Assembly: GCA_020634035.1 (NCBI GenBank)
Contig: JACKCM010000006.1
Location: 1-64,000, forward strand
Length of the DNA stretch: 64,000 bases
Source of the DNA: Candidatus Obscuribacterales bacterium
Lineage (GTDB): Bacteria; Cyanobacteriota; Vampirovibrionia; Obscuribacterales; Obscuribacteraceae
Reading direction: 5' to 3'
The notes under the pieces are model-generated. The model had not been told where the DNA came from. It saw only the letters and a list, made by a program, of their open reading frames with translations, and did not search any database. Each line of letters begins with the position of its first letter. The stretch's first letter is position 1. A program made the translations under genes and the position numbers. Positions 7,944 to 16,771 of the stretch are shown here, one piece after another.

Positions 7944-10001
7944 GTGGCTCCCCAGACCGAAACATGCTCTAAATGCCGGATGCCCAGAAGCTCCGCCGGG
8001 CCTGGCACCATAACCCAGTGGCTCTTCATCTGCCGATGCGATGCCGAGAGAATCGCGTTCGATGACTCCGCTTCAAAAATCTGCAACAACTGTGGAAAAC
8101 CACTCTCCGAAGGCAGAAAGGGCACTTTCACTCAGTTCATTTTCAGGGCAGAGACCTGTTCTTGTGTTCGACCTGTGGCTCCGCCCGAGCTATATGAAAG
8201 CATGACCGCCAGAGAAAGTCTCGGCCACTCTTCAACCCAGAAATCTGTTGAAGATGAGGCAGCATCAGAAGTGGCTCTGCCCCTTGCTGAGGACAGCTTT
8301 CCACTCTCCCGATACAAGCCTCTCAAAGAGCTGGGCTCAGGCTCCTCCGGCAGGGTGTATCTTGCCCGGGACATGATGCTCAATAAACTGGTGGCGGTAA
8401 AAACTCTGCAACAGCTCACCGGTGAACAGCTCATCTCCTTTCAAGAAGAGGCAAAAGCGACCAGCCTTCTAAATCATAAGAACATCGTCAAGATTCTAGA
8501 CTTCGGAGCGATTGAATCAGGCATACCATATATGGTGCTTGAGTACATCCCCGGACTCTCCTTATTCAAGCAACTGGAAAGGCACCGGGGTCTGCCCTGG
8601 CAGACCACAGTGGACATTTTTATAGAAATTTGCAGAGCCCTGGATTATGCCCATAAAGAAGGAGTGATGCACCGGGACGTCAAACCCAGCAATATCATCT
8701 TCCACACCGCCGATGATGGCAGAATAGAGGTCAAACTGATAGACTTCGGGGTAGCCCAGGTAGGCGCTCTGGGCGAACGGGAGCTGGAGATGCAGGGACG
8801 GACCATAGTAGGAACCCCGCACTATATGAGCCCTGACCAGGCACGCGGTCAGACCTTCACCAGTCAATCGGATATATACTCTCTGGGCTGTGTCATGTTC
8901 GAATGTCTGGCAGGCAGTCCACCTTTCTCTGCCGACAGTCCTCTCGAATTGCTCCGTCTCCATGCCGAAGCGAAGGTACCATCGGCAAAAGCACGAGCTG
9001 ACCAGGACCTGCCTGCCGATCTAGACAGACTGATTGCGCGTTGCCTCGAAAAAGATCCGGACAGACGCCCTGCATCAATGGCGGAGATTCTAGAAGAGCT
9101 ACAAAGTATCAAAGCGGCAGCCTTCCAGGCGGCAATAGAAAAGAGCGATTTCGATGGACAGTCCTCATCTATAAACGAGCCGGCTCAAAGAAGACGCCCC
9201 AGATTTTCGAAATTCTCGATAATGACAGGTCTGATTGTCATAGTTGCCGTGGCTGCAGGCACAGCTTTTCTATATCTGAACAACTCTTTCAGAAGCGAAA
9301 AAGCGACAGAAAAACCGGCCGCAAAGAAAACGCCTGCGGTAATCGGTGCTGAATTAGAATCCTTCAGACAGGGCCCGGAGCTGAGCGCCGGCGACACCTT
9401 TTTGATGCACCATTTTGCCGAGGTTTCCGGTAAAGATCTTAAAAAACTCGATCTGACCAAGGTTCAAATAGTCCAGTTCGATTTCTGTTCGATAGAAGAC
9501 GATGAAGTCATGCGCGTTCTGGCTCGCTGCCCCAATTTGAACCGCCTGCTTCTTCCCGGTGCGCGCAACATGACCAAAGAAAGACTGGAAACCTTTGTCA
9601 CTGAGTATAATACCATCAAAGATAGAGTCCTGCCGATTCGCACCATCGACCTGAACAGCTCCGACATTGCACCCGGCACCTGCAAATATCTCGAGAAGCT
9701 GCCCACATTGAGAGTTTGCCTCCTCGATAAAACCGCCATTTCAGATCAGGACATGCTCTCCCTCTCCAAACTTCCTCTCGAACAGCTCACCATAGAACAG
9801 ACAAAGATAACCGACCGGGGTCTGGGCTATTTAGAACGAATAAAATCTCTCAGGCTCTTGCGCTGTGAGAACAATGCCATGGTCAGCCAGGCCGCCATAG
9901 AGAAGTTTAAAAAGGCGAACCCGCGCTGTATGGTAAAAAGCTGGAAAGACTCCCGAGAGAAACGCAGCTATGATATACCTGGCATGAACACCGGATTTTA
10001 A
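7944..10001 (+). CDS. zinc-ribbon / Ser-Thr kinase / TM / leucine-rich-repeat receptor-like kinase (copy 1)
   Basis: About 685 residues from the GTG at 7944. A TTG at 7923 is possible, but it lies only 8 bases after a TATAAT (7909-7914), and the GTG start aligns best with the paralogue at 21495. In order: two CxxC...TQ(W/F)...CxC metal-ribbon units (Cys 8, 11, 30, 32 and 47, 50, 72, 74); a kinase domain about 124-390 with Lys153, HRD around Asp245 and DFG around 267; a transmembrane helix about 426-446; and a C-terminal LRR-like domain about 500-680. The APE motif reads SPDQ (Glu to Asp). The ribbons and kinase are inferred cytoplasmic and the LRRs periplasmic. Confidence 0.88.
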   Translation: MAPQTETCSKCRMPRSSAGPGTITQWLFICRCDAERIAFDDSASKICNNCGKPLSEGRKGTFTQFIFRAETCSCVRPVAPPELYESMTARESLGHSSTQKSVEDEAASEVALPLAEDSFPLSRYKPLKELGSGSSGRVYLARDMMLNKLVAVKTLQQLTGEQLISFQEEAKATSLLNHKNIVKILDFGAIESGIPYMVLEYIPGLSLFKQLERHRGLPWQTTVDIFIEICRALDYAHKEGVMHRDVKPSNIIFHTADDGRIEVKLIDFGVAQVGALGERELEMQGRTIVGTPHYMSPDQARGQTFTSQSDIYSLGCVMFECLAGSPPFSADSPLELLRLHAEAKVPSAKARADQDLPADLDRLIARCLEKDPDRRPASMAEILEELQSIKAAAFQAAIEKSDFDGQSSSINEPAQRRRPRFSKFSIMTGLIVIVAVAAGTAFLYLNNSFRSEKATEKPAAKKTPAVIGAELESFRQGPELSAGDTFLMHHFAEVSGKDLKKLDLTKVQIVQFDFCSIEDDEVMRVLARCPNLNRLLLPGARNMTKERLETFVTEYNTIKDRVLPIRTIDLNSSDIAPGTCKYLEKLPTLRVCLLDKTAISDQDMLSLSKLPLEQLTIEQTKITDRGLGYLERIKSLRLLRCENNAMVSQAAIEKFKKANPRCMVKSWKDSREKRSYDIPGMNTGF

Positions 10002-10010
10002 AAGAACTTT

Positions 10011-10487
10011 CTACCAGCGATGATAAGCAGGATGTCCCGGCTTCACCGAGACAAACAGCCCTTCGAATACTGCGCAGGTAACATCCCCAGACTTCAGCTC
10101 GCCTTTCACCGTCGCTCTATCTTCGGCCGAATCAATAACCCTTGCAACCAGACGGATAGTCTTATCCATCGGAGTCGGTCTCAAAAATTTGAGCGAATAT
10201 TTTGCGGTGACAGTACAGGGAGCTTTATCCAGATTGTTCTTTTGCATCAGATGCCAGATAGCAGTCCAGTTGCAATGACAATCTAATAAACAGCCTATCA
10301 AACCACCGTAAAGAACTCCGGCAAAGGCTTGATACTTGGGCTCCGGCTCCCAGTCGGCAATCACCTCTTCGCCCCGGGGAAAACTGCTGATTCGCAAACC
10401 GCTTTCGTGATCAGGACCACAGCCGAAACAAATATTGTTAGGCGCATAGGTCTCTTGCAAGCTCTTTTCGGTCTTTACTTCAGTCAT
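10011..10487 (-). CDS. PaaI/THEM4-like hotdog-fold thioesterase
   Basis: 158 residues, normal for a single hotdog domain. The motif CFGCGPDHESGLRI near the N-terminus and YGGLIGCLLDCHCNW in the central helix are characteristic of PaaI-type acyl-CoA thioesterases. The strand-rich second half (TVTAKYSLKFLRPTP) completes the fold. It probably hydrolyses acyl- or aryl-CoA thioesters in the cytosol; the substrate is unknown. GGAG lies 8 bases before the ATG. It is convergent with the LRR kinase gene. Confidence 0.85.
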   Translation of the reverse strand: MTEVKTEKSLQETYAPNNICFGCGPDHESGLRISSFPRGEEVIADWEPEPKYQAFAGVLYGGLIGCLLDCHCNWTAIWHLMQKNNLDKAPCTVTAKYSLKFLRPTPMDKTIRLVARVIDSAEDRATVKGELKSGDVTCAVFEGLFVSVKPGHPAYHRW

Positions 10488-10630
10488 GTAGTGACTCCCC
10501 GATTAACTGGACGAATAACGAATAAGAAGTATAGACTCTCCTTGCCAATCACCTCTCTAGTTTCTACTATCTTAAGAAAACGGTTTAGAATAAACAGATA
10601 GTTATAGAGATCCGGAGTTTATATCAGGTC

Positions 10631-11122
10631 ATGACCAGCCAGGAGAAAGAGGATCTGCTCAGACGCCTCGCTCAGTTAATTGGAGCAGGCATGGTTCGAC
10701 ATGTACGCATGCACGATGACCGAAGCATCGAGATCAAATACGGTATCGCCCTCGACCGAGCCAGTACGCCCTTCCACTCCACAATAACCCCCGATGACCC
10801 GGCCTGGGATGTGGTCGACAAACTGCTGGGACCGCTCAAACCGGGGGATTTCAAAGTCCCGCCCGGTGCAGCAGAGCTTCCTGATCTGGAGATGGAAAAG
10901 GTCTTGAAACCGGCGTCCATCGCCTTCGGCATCGAAAATGGTGATGTCGAAAAGGTAGAACGCCTGGAAGATGGCGGGATCTCACTCTGGATGATCTACG
11001 ATCGAGAGAAACCATCGAAAGAGCTCGTTTTCTCAGCCAACGCCCCGCATATCGAAACCATCCTCAAATACACCGGTCCTCTGGCGCCAGGTCAGACCTA
11101 TGTATTCGACCGACTGCGCTGA
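10631..11122 (+). CDS. hypothetical protein, 163 aa
   Basis: A soluble protein with no signal peptide. The N-terminus is helical (EKEDLLRRLAQLIG). Alternating strand segments follow (RSIEIKYGIAL, ISLWMIYDREK, KELVFSANAP). A TAGAAT (10586-10591) is a possible -10 element. I do not recognise the family. It stands between convergent neighbours on both sides. Confidence 0.55.
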   Translation: MTSQEKEDLLRRLAQLIGAGMVRHVRMHDDRSIEIKYGIALDRASTPFHSTITPDDPAWDVVDKLLGPLKPGDFKVPPGAAELPDLEMEKVLKPASIAFGIENGDVEKVERLEDGGISLWMIYDREKPSKELVFSANAPHIETILKYTGPLAPGQTYVFDRLR

Positions 11123-11135
11123 AGCGACAAAATAA

Positions 11136-12158
11136 TCATGGACGATAGCGCTTCTCACCCGGTCTTTTGTAGAACGGAATCACTTTGCCGGGCAGCCAGC
11201 TATAGCCGAAGCCCATAAGCGCCCGGGGTGACTCTCGGCAGAGTCCGAAGCCGAAACGAAAGTCTATCTGATGCCGCCGTAGCGGACGATGCACTATTCC
11301 AAAATCGATGATCTGGCTCGGTAAGCCCCCGGCGGTGAACAGTCCTGCATATTCCATCCAAATGTCGGTTTTCTCGTATTCATCATTCTTGCCTTTGATA
11401 TGACGAAAAAGAATTGCAGTGGGCTGATAGGTGACATAGCGATCAGGTCGCCCATCCAGGGCATTATCGTCCGGAAACTCGGAGATAGCGAAGATCGAAT
11501 GGGAGGTGCCCAGGGTGTACTGCCCCCGGCGATAGAAAGCGATCATCTGAACAAAAGGGTCGACCTGCCCGGTGGTCACCGACCGACTGCCGGAAGGCAG
11601 GGTCAGACCCGCTATCACTCCGATATCAACCCCTTTTTTGTTGAAGATATGCCGCTCCACCTCTTGTTTTATTGATATCTGAATATCCGATGCGCCGCGA
11701 AAGTCGCCGGGTGTGCCGGAGGCGGTTATATAATTCGGCGCCAACATTCTAACTTCGCCATCGAGCCAGGTCCCTAAACGCACTTCGGTTTCGGGCAAAA
11801 TGATATCGCCGCCTCGACGATAAAGGTCGAAAGTGGAGCCGTTTTCGAACTGAAGATAACCCAGGGGAACAACGTTGGGGTGGGGTGTGACGCTGTTCCT
11901 GTCTGTGCAGATTACCGGTGGCTCGTTCTGAGCTCGAAGAAAAGCTCGGTAGCCTTTTTTTACCAGTTTAATCGGCGAAAGATCTAAAGGTCCAGCATCG
12001 GCAGCCTTCGGGCTTGTTGAAGAAGCCGGCTTAGACGCAGCAGCCAGTGCTTCTGCCGGAGAACAGACAACGAGCAGAAGGAAGGCTAGCGAGAAGAGAA
12101 GCCGGGACAAAGCAGTGCAGGATTTAGCACTATTATTGATACCAGTCTCCCCCTTCAT
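11136..12158 (-). CDS. probable outer-membrane beta-barrel protein (phenol-MetA-degradation-like family)
   Basis: 340 residues. A signal peptide with a long hydrophobic core (LLFSLAFLLLVV) ends near residue 40. After a short linker, the remainder alternates amphipathic strands with Gly/Asp turns, ending in GFGLCRESPRALMGFGYSW, a layout typical of the MetA-pathway 'transporter' barrels. Phrases such as DIGVIAGLTLPSG and DPFVQMIAFYRRGQYTLGTS fit transmembrane strands. The substrate is unknown, and assignment is by architecture only. The product supports a diderm envelope. Confidence 0.55.
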   Translation of the reverse strand: MKGETGINNSAKSCTALSRLLFSLAFLLLVVCSPAEALAAASKPASSTSPKAADAGPLDLSPIKLVKKGYRAFLRAQNEPPVICTDRNSVTPHPNVVPLGYLQFENGSTFDLYRRGGDIILPETEVRLGTWLDGEVRMLAPNYITASGTPGDFRGASDIQISIKQEVERHIFNKKGVDIGVIAGLTLPSGSRSVTTGQVDPFVQMIAFYRRGQYTLGTSHSIFAISEFPDDNALDGRPDRYVTYQPTAILFRHIKGKNDEYEKTDIWMEYAGLFTAGGLPSQIIDFGIVHRPLRRHQIDFRFGFGLCRESPRALMGFGYSWLPGKVIPFYKRPGEKRYRP

Positions 12159-12261
12159 TTAATTAAAAAAAATCAGAAAACAATCAGAACATTATAAATT
12201 GAAAAGGAAGTCAAGCCCCGACCGGACCAGGACAGGTTTCCAATACTGTATCTTAATAGGC

Positions 12262-13137
12262 ATGGCAAATCGACTTCATCCCTATTTAATCCTGCTCCTG
12301 TCTATAGTAATCGCCCTTGGCGCGATGCTCTTTTCTGCCGATTCCGCAAGAGCAGCCGAGCCGGATCAAGCCTCGATCAATCAACTTTTAAAAGAGCGAA
12401 TACGCATAGAATTCGGCTATCCGTTCTACAGATTCGCCCAGATATTTGCCACCGCTTCGGAGACAAGATTGAAGTATTCGGTGGTAATCGCTTCTGAAGA
12501 TCGATTGATAGAGGCTCATCCCCTGAGCGATTTTTACCCTAATTTCTACCGACCCACCCTGAAAGAGACCCTCGACCAGATCGCTCTACAAACAGGCTCT
12601 AGCTGGCGATATCTCAAAGAGCACAAAAAATACGACACCAAGCTCAAGGACTATAGACCTCATAAAGAGGTGGTTCTGTTCGAGTTCACGAAAAGGGATT
12701 TGAAACCGACCTTCAAGCTCAAACTGGCAGAAGGCTGGCGCCAGCGCATCAAAAACAACTCGGTGATGTATATCCCCCCGGACTGCCCGATTGGCCTCGA
12801 TGTCTTTGATATTGGCAGCTTTTCACCATCCGCTTCCGAAAGCGCGGATTCTCTTATGGAAAAAGCGGTTAAGGAAGTGGCGCTGACCTTTGCCGCCAAA
12901 ACCGGTAAATCCCCGGCAGAGATAAAATTCTCAAGGCAAAAAGTCGGCGGCAAAGATGCCCTTTTCTATCAGTGCGAAGTCCAGACCAGAACCGGATTTA
13001 AGGCTGTCTGGCGCCAGTGGACATTCCATAGCGGGGATAGGGTCTATATCGCGATAAGCACTATCTTTCCCAATTTCGAAGAGAAGCTCTATCCCCAGGT
13101 AAAAGAGATGCTCTCTTCGGTGGAGTTCCTTCACTAG
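12262..13137 (+). CDS. secreted hypothetical protein, 291 aa
   Basis: The ATG at 12262 is used because it begins a clean signal peptide (NRLHPYLILLLSIVIALGAMLF, cleavage near SARA). The frame is open upstream only to a TTG with no merit. The mature part has an N-terminal helical segment rich in Arg/Phe/Tyr and a C-terminal alpha/beta part (KVGGKDALFYQCEVQ, DRVYIAISTIFP) resembling PsbP/DUF1795-like lipid- or protein-binding folds. That likeness is weak. Its end overlaps the convergent neighbour by 4 bases. Confidence 0.6.
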   Translation: MANRLHPYLILLLSIVIALGAMLFSADSARAAEPDQASINQLLKERIRIEFGYPFYRFAQIFATASETRLKYSVVIASEDRLIEAHPLSDFYPNFYRPTLKETLDQIALQTGSSWRYLKEHKKYDTKLKDYRPHKEVVLFEFTKRDLKPTFKLKLAEGWRQRIKNNSVMYIPPDCPIGLDVFDIGSFSPSASESADSLMEKAVKEVALTFAAKTGKSPAEIKFSRQKVGGKDALFYQCEVQTRTGFKAVWRQWTFHSGDRVYIAISTIFPNFEEKLYPQVKEMLSSVEFLH

Positions 13138-14270
13138 AACGAGATATAAAGCTCCGGGTCGAAGTGGATTCTCTTTTCTTCAGGAAGACAGACCACTGCC
13201 TCGATACGGCTTATTTTGCGCTTATTGAAATCGCCGAGAACTTCTTGCCGCCCCTGGCTATCTCGGGTGCAACGGCGTTCCTGGGTCAGAAACGAGAGCT
13301 TGAAGTCGCCGTCTTTGAAAAGGATGATACAGAGTTCGGTTCCAAATGAAATAGAGACGGTAATAACTCCGGTTATCTTCTGGGCGGTGAACTCATCTAA
13401 AAGCGCATTTAAATAAGGCATTCCCCTGGATTCGCCATCGGATTCGAGGCGCCCTCCGACAAAGAGGGCCGAGTAGGCTTCGATTAAATCCCGGTCCAGG
13501 TCATAGGTCTCGATTTGCGACTCTTCATCGAGCATATCGTTAAATAGAGCGGTCAAAGAAGCACGGCTCTCCAGCACCCCTTTCTGGAAGTTATTAGAAT
13601 AGACGGCACCCACCACCTGACCATCTAAGAAGATAACTCCTCCCCGAGAGAAGAATTTAGAGCTTTGCCCCTGTAGAACACCGTTGAATCGCATCTGTTT
13701 GAGGCGTAGAACTAGCTCTTTAAATGGAAAAGCCCCTCCTGAGAACCGAGAACGCTCGCTATCAGCCTGGGGAGGAATAAATAAATCAATCGCCCGATTA
13801 AACGCCTGTTTCTCGCCGGCTTCAAAAGGGAAGCGGTCGACTTTGACCTGACCGAAAAGATCTTGAAATGAAGTCTGGCTGCCGTCAGGAAGATAATACT
13901 CGCGCCTCGAGCCCGGTCTTTTGTGACCGGCATCGGAAGGAGGCTCCATGGGGATGAACTCGGCTTTACCAGATGGACTCCAGCGCTCAAAGCAGGCGTG
14001 GATAGTCGATCCCGATGCAAAATAGTGCTCGGACAAAAGAAGACCTCGTATACCGGTGCCGAGTATCTCTATTGAATAGCCTCTTAAATCGATACCGACC
14101 ACTTTGCACGAGACGACCTGGCCCCGGACAAAATTATCGCCTCCGTCTCCGGAGGAGCCGGATAGTCCGACCGCGGTAGGTCTGGGCGGCTTGCCCCCAC
14201 CGCCGAGGCTCGGCTGGGTCTTCGGCTTCGGCTTCGGAATTTCGCCCGTGCCCTGATTTTCTTCCATCAT
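13134..14270 (-). CDS. hypothetical protein with S1-like N-domain and two PATAN/DUF4388-like repeats
   Basis: 378 residues, cytosolic. Residues 1-45 are a disordered Pro/Gly linker. Residues 48-105 read like a small OB/S1-type barrel (VRGQVVSCKVVGIDLRGYSI...GIRGLLLSEHYF). The rest contains two similar units, one around FNGVLQGQSSKFFSRGGVIF-LDGQVVGAVY and one around TGVITVSISFGTELCIILFKDG. Each unit begins with a helix and is followed by the small-strand-plus-glycine pattern seen in DUF4388/PATAN signalling domains. Function unknown. Both domain calls are from pattern only. Confidence 0.5.
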   Translation of the reverse strand: MMEENQGTGEIPKPKPKTQPSLGGGGKPPRPTAVGLSGSSGDGGDNFVRGQVVSCKVVGIDLRGYSIEILGTGIRGLLLSEHYFASGSTIHACFERWSPSGKAEFIPMEPPSDAGHKRPGSRREYYLPDGSQTSFQDLFGQVKVDRFPFEAGEKQAFNRAIDLFIPPQADSERSRFSGGAFPFKELVLRLKQMRFNGVLQGQSSKFFSRGGVIFLDGQVVGAVYSNNFQKGVLESRASLTALFNDMLDEESQIETYDLDRDLIEAYSALFVGGRLESDGESRGMPYLNALLDEFTAQKITGVITVSISFGTELCIILFKDGDFKLSFLTQERRCTRDSQGRQEVLGDFNKRKISRIEAVVCLPEEKRIHFDPELYISF

Positions 14271-14414
14271 CTCTCGATCCTGGATTTGGCTTCATTAATG
14301 AGATCCCGGGGTTCTTATTATTGATCTAACAACAAATTTTGTCTTTGAATTGAACTTTTTGGTGGGTGGCGACGTTAAAGGAGATATCCGAGCACATTAT
14401 CGAGGTTACAGGCT

Positions 14415-15557
14415 ATGTCGAAACAGCTTTTCGCCTCACTTCTCCTTCTGGTATCCCTGGCTGCACCGGGCTTTTGCAAAAGCGCCGGCGCCGGTCCACG
14501 TTCCATGGTCCTCTCCGGCAACGAAGCCGGTGGCAATGTCCAGGAAGTCTTGAGAAGGGTGAAGTGGCACACCAATTTAAACAGCGCCCTGGGAGAAGCC
14601 CATCGCAAAAATAAAATGGTTCTATGGATTCACATGATAGGAAAAGTGGACGGCGCCACATGAAGCGCGGCAAATTCACTGAGAGCCGTGTCGCTCTCCC
14701 AGGAACCAGCCCTTTCAGTTCTGTCTAACGAATTGATTTGCGGATACAAAGACATCTCCAACGAAAGCTATGCAGGATTCTCGGGCAAGCATAAACCCGG
14801 CGAGCAGGCTATAAACACCACCAACGGAGCCGGCCCCCATAACCTCCAGACCTTTCTTCTTTCATCGGACGGCACTGTGATGCACTGCCTTCCCGGCTAC
14901 TGGAACCCCCAGGATCTGGTCAGAGAGGTCGAATTCGCCGGCAGACTTCACGATATATGGACAAACAAAAGCCTTACCGATACCCAGAAGCGTCAGTACT
15001 TTGTCCAGATGCAACACTCCCACGTCAAAGAGCATCCTCAGGTCATGGTCAACCGCAGCCGTATGCAGTTCTTCGACATGGAGCATGAAGCAAAATACAA
15101 CCTCATGCAATCGGACACCATCGCCGACCGTGGTCTGGCTCGCTCTGTCTTAAACCAGGATAGAAACAGCCGCATTAGTGGAGGGCGTGCCTTCAAAACC
15201 ACCGACACTCTCATGCACGAACGCATGGCGAAACGTCCATTCGTCTCATACAATCGCTTCGACGTGGCGGCCTTTGCCAATTACGGCAGACCGATGTATG
15301 ACAAGGACGAGAACCTTCGGAACGAAAAGGGACAGTTCGTCGACAACGGCAGAGTGGTGGAGAGAACCCCGGACAAAGCCAGGGACAAAGAGCTGATCGG
15401 CAAAATCCCAGAACAGTGGCAACGCCGCAAAGACGCTATGCAACGTCGAAGAAACGGCTTCGGCAATATGAACAGCGGCTCGAGCCAGGCCACCGATGCC
15501 AGGCTCTGGGGTCAGGTCAATAGCGCTTCCAAACCAGTGCTCTGGGGCGCCAACTGA
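14415..15557 (+). CDS. thioredoxin-like protein with in-frame TGA: candidate selenoprotein (or interrupted gene)
   Basis: Two open segments, 14415-14660 and 14664-15557, lie in exactly the same frame and are separated only by TGA at 14661-14663. Read through, the product has 380 residues: a signal peptide (LFASLLLLVSLAAPGF), then a thioredoxin-like start (helix SALGEAHRKNK, strand MVLWIHMIG, DGAT, codon 83 = TGA, SAANSLRA helix, then a cis-Pro-side strand NLQTFLLSSDG). The stop therefore sits where thioredoxin folds carry their active-site Cys. A hairpin of bacterial SECIS type follows (separate entry). Selenocysteine insertion is the preferred reading. A recent nonsense mutation with restart at the GTG 14688, or a sequencing error, cannot be excluded. 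The tail (about 300-380) is basic and unstructured. Confidence 0.55.
14679..14702 (+). promoter_or_regulatory. candidate bacterial SECIS hairpin
   Basis: GAGAGC (14681-14686) pairs with GCTCTC (14693-14698) around the six-base loop CGTGTC. A further CT/AG pair forms after a two-base bulge (CT 14679-14680 with AG 14701-14702). The loop begins 23 bases after the TGA and has G at its second position. As I recall it, the bacterial SECIS consensus asks for a stem of at least 4 bp, a small loop with a G in its first two positions, and a 16-37 base distance. All three hold. Confidence 0.45.
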
Positions 15558-15559
15558 CT

Positions 15560-15739
15560 CTAGACAGAAGCACGACAGGTCATCCCCCCTGGCACATAGC
15601 CTGCGGGGATGGCGTCGTCGATAACTTTAGAGAAGTAAGAGCTTGCGATACAGAGCACAATCGAACCGAGGATGGCGAAGAGAATCAACATTCCTGCCAT
15701 GCGTTTCAAATATGCGGATTTTTTGTCTTCGAGGCTCAT
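15560..15739 (-). CDS. small single-TM protein, 59 aa
   Basis: Reading the minus strand from the ATG at 15739 gives 59 codons to a TAG at 15560. A charged N-terminus (SLEDKKSAYLKR) is followed by a 20-residue hydrophobic helix (GMLILFAILGSIVLCIASSY) and a short tail ending MTCRASV. It is a likely membrane-inserted small protein. It begins 34 bases after the stop of the UspA gene, so the two are probably co-transcribed. No family recognised. The TAG stop is also just downstream of the candidate selenoprotein gene, which converges on it. Confidence 0.6.
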   Translation of the reverse strand: MSLEDKKSAYLKRMAGMLILFAILGSIVLCIASSYFSKVIDDAIPAGYVPGGMTCRASV

Positions 15740-15773
15740 GCTCGAATTATACCCGGCTTACCAGGGTCTTTAC

Positions 15774-16721
15774 CTAGCGGACAATCTCCACCGAACAACG
15801 AGAGTGGAAAAGTATCGATTTGGAGATAGCGCCCATCTTGATCTCATTGCGTAAGCCTTTGATCCGGCGAGAGCCCAGAATAATATGATCGGCCGGCCAC
15901 TCGGCAGCCAGCTTCAGAACCACTTCTCGGGGATGACCAACCACGATGTCTCCGGCCACGGCGGCATCCGGATACTGTTCTTTGAAGCGAGCCACATTTT
16001 TTTCTATTAGTTTGTCGGCTTTCTCTTTCATCTCTTTGATCTGTTTCTTAGAAGCTTCCGAGAGGTCTTTGGGATTGACCTTCGAAAAGCGCTTCAGCCG
16101 CCCGGTGTCGAAGGGCTGAATCACATGCAGCAGCTTAAATTTAGCATTTGCCGGCCAGGGTCGCTCCAGCACTTTCTCGATCATATGCTCGGAGTGCTCG
16201 GAATCATCGAGAGGAATCAAGTACTTATCCTCTTCTATGGGCTGTTCGTTTTCAATCTCTTTGACCATGGCGTCCGGAGAGACCCGGCGCAGCACTGACA
16301 CCGAAGATGGTGCATTGGTGACCAGCACATCGGTCAGAGTGCCGAATAAAGACTCGCCCGCCACCTTGGTGCCCACATCTCCTAAAACCAGAAGATCGGC
16401 AAGATAGAGCTCGACCTCTTCTAAAACGATGTCTTTAGGATCGCCTTCTCTAAAAGTGGCTTCCACATTGTCTTCGCCGAATTTTTCAGCGAGCTTGGCA
16501 CGAGTCTCTTCGAGAACTTCCTTGAGACCATCAATCCATTCTTTCTCAACTTCACTGGCTGTGCCGCCCAGAAAAGGAAATAGCTTGGCGATAAAGTCAG
16601 GACTCTTATCAGCGACTGTCAATACCTTGACCCTGGTCCCTTGGGGCCAGGGTCGGTATAACATTACATCAATTGCGGCTTCCGCGTTTACGGATCCATC
16701 TGTGGCGACCAGGACTTTCAT
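15774..16721 (-). CDS. tandem-domain universal stress protein (UspA family)
   Basis: 315 residues with two UspA folds; it begins MKVLVATDGS. The first copy keeps G-x2-G-x9-G-T (GDVGTKVAGESLFGT). In the second copy the equivalent loop reads GSRRIKGLRNEIKMG and loses the second glycine, so nucleotide binding may be restricted to one domain. A very strong ribosome-binding site (GGAGGAGGGG) precedes the ATG. The 59-aa membrane protein follows closely and may be a partner. Confidence 0.92.
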   Translation of the reverse strand: MKVLVATDGSVNAEAAIDVMLYRPWPQGTRVKVLTVADKSPDFIAKLFPFLGGTASEVEKEWIDGLKEVLEETRAKLAEKFGEDNVEATFREGDPKDIVLEEVELYLADLLVLGDVGTKVAGESLFGTLTDVLVTNAPSSVSVLRRVSPDAMVKEIENEQPIEEDKYLIPLDDSEHSEHMIEKVLERPWPANAKFKLLHVIQPFDTGRLKRFSKVNPKDLSEASKKQIKEMKEKADKLIEKNVARFKEQYPDAAVAGDIVVGHPREVVLKLAAEWPADHIILGSRRIKGLRNEIKMGAISKSILFHSRCSVEIVR

Positions 16722-16771
16722 AATCCCCTCCTCCTTCGTTGAAAAAGAAAGGGCTATTGTCCCATACGGAT

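Noticed and set aside
14688..15557. Independent gene starting with GTG after the TGA
   Set aside because: Its first residues continue the thioredoxin-like fold begun before the TGA, in the same frame, and its GTG lies inside the hairpin; one gene read through or broken is more economical.
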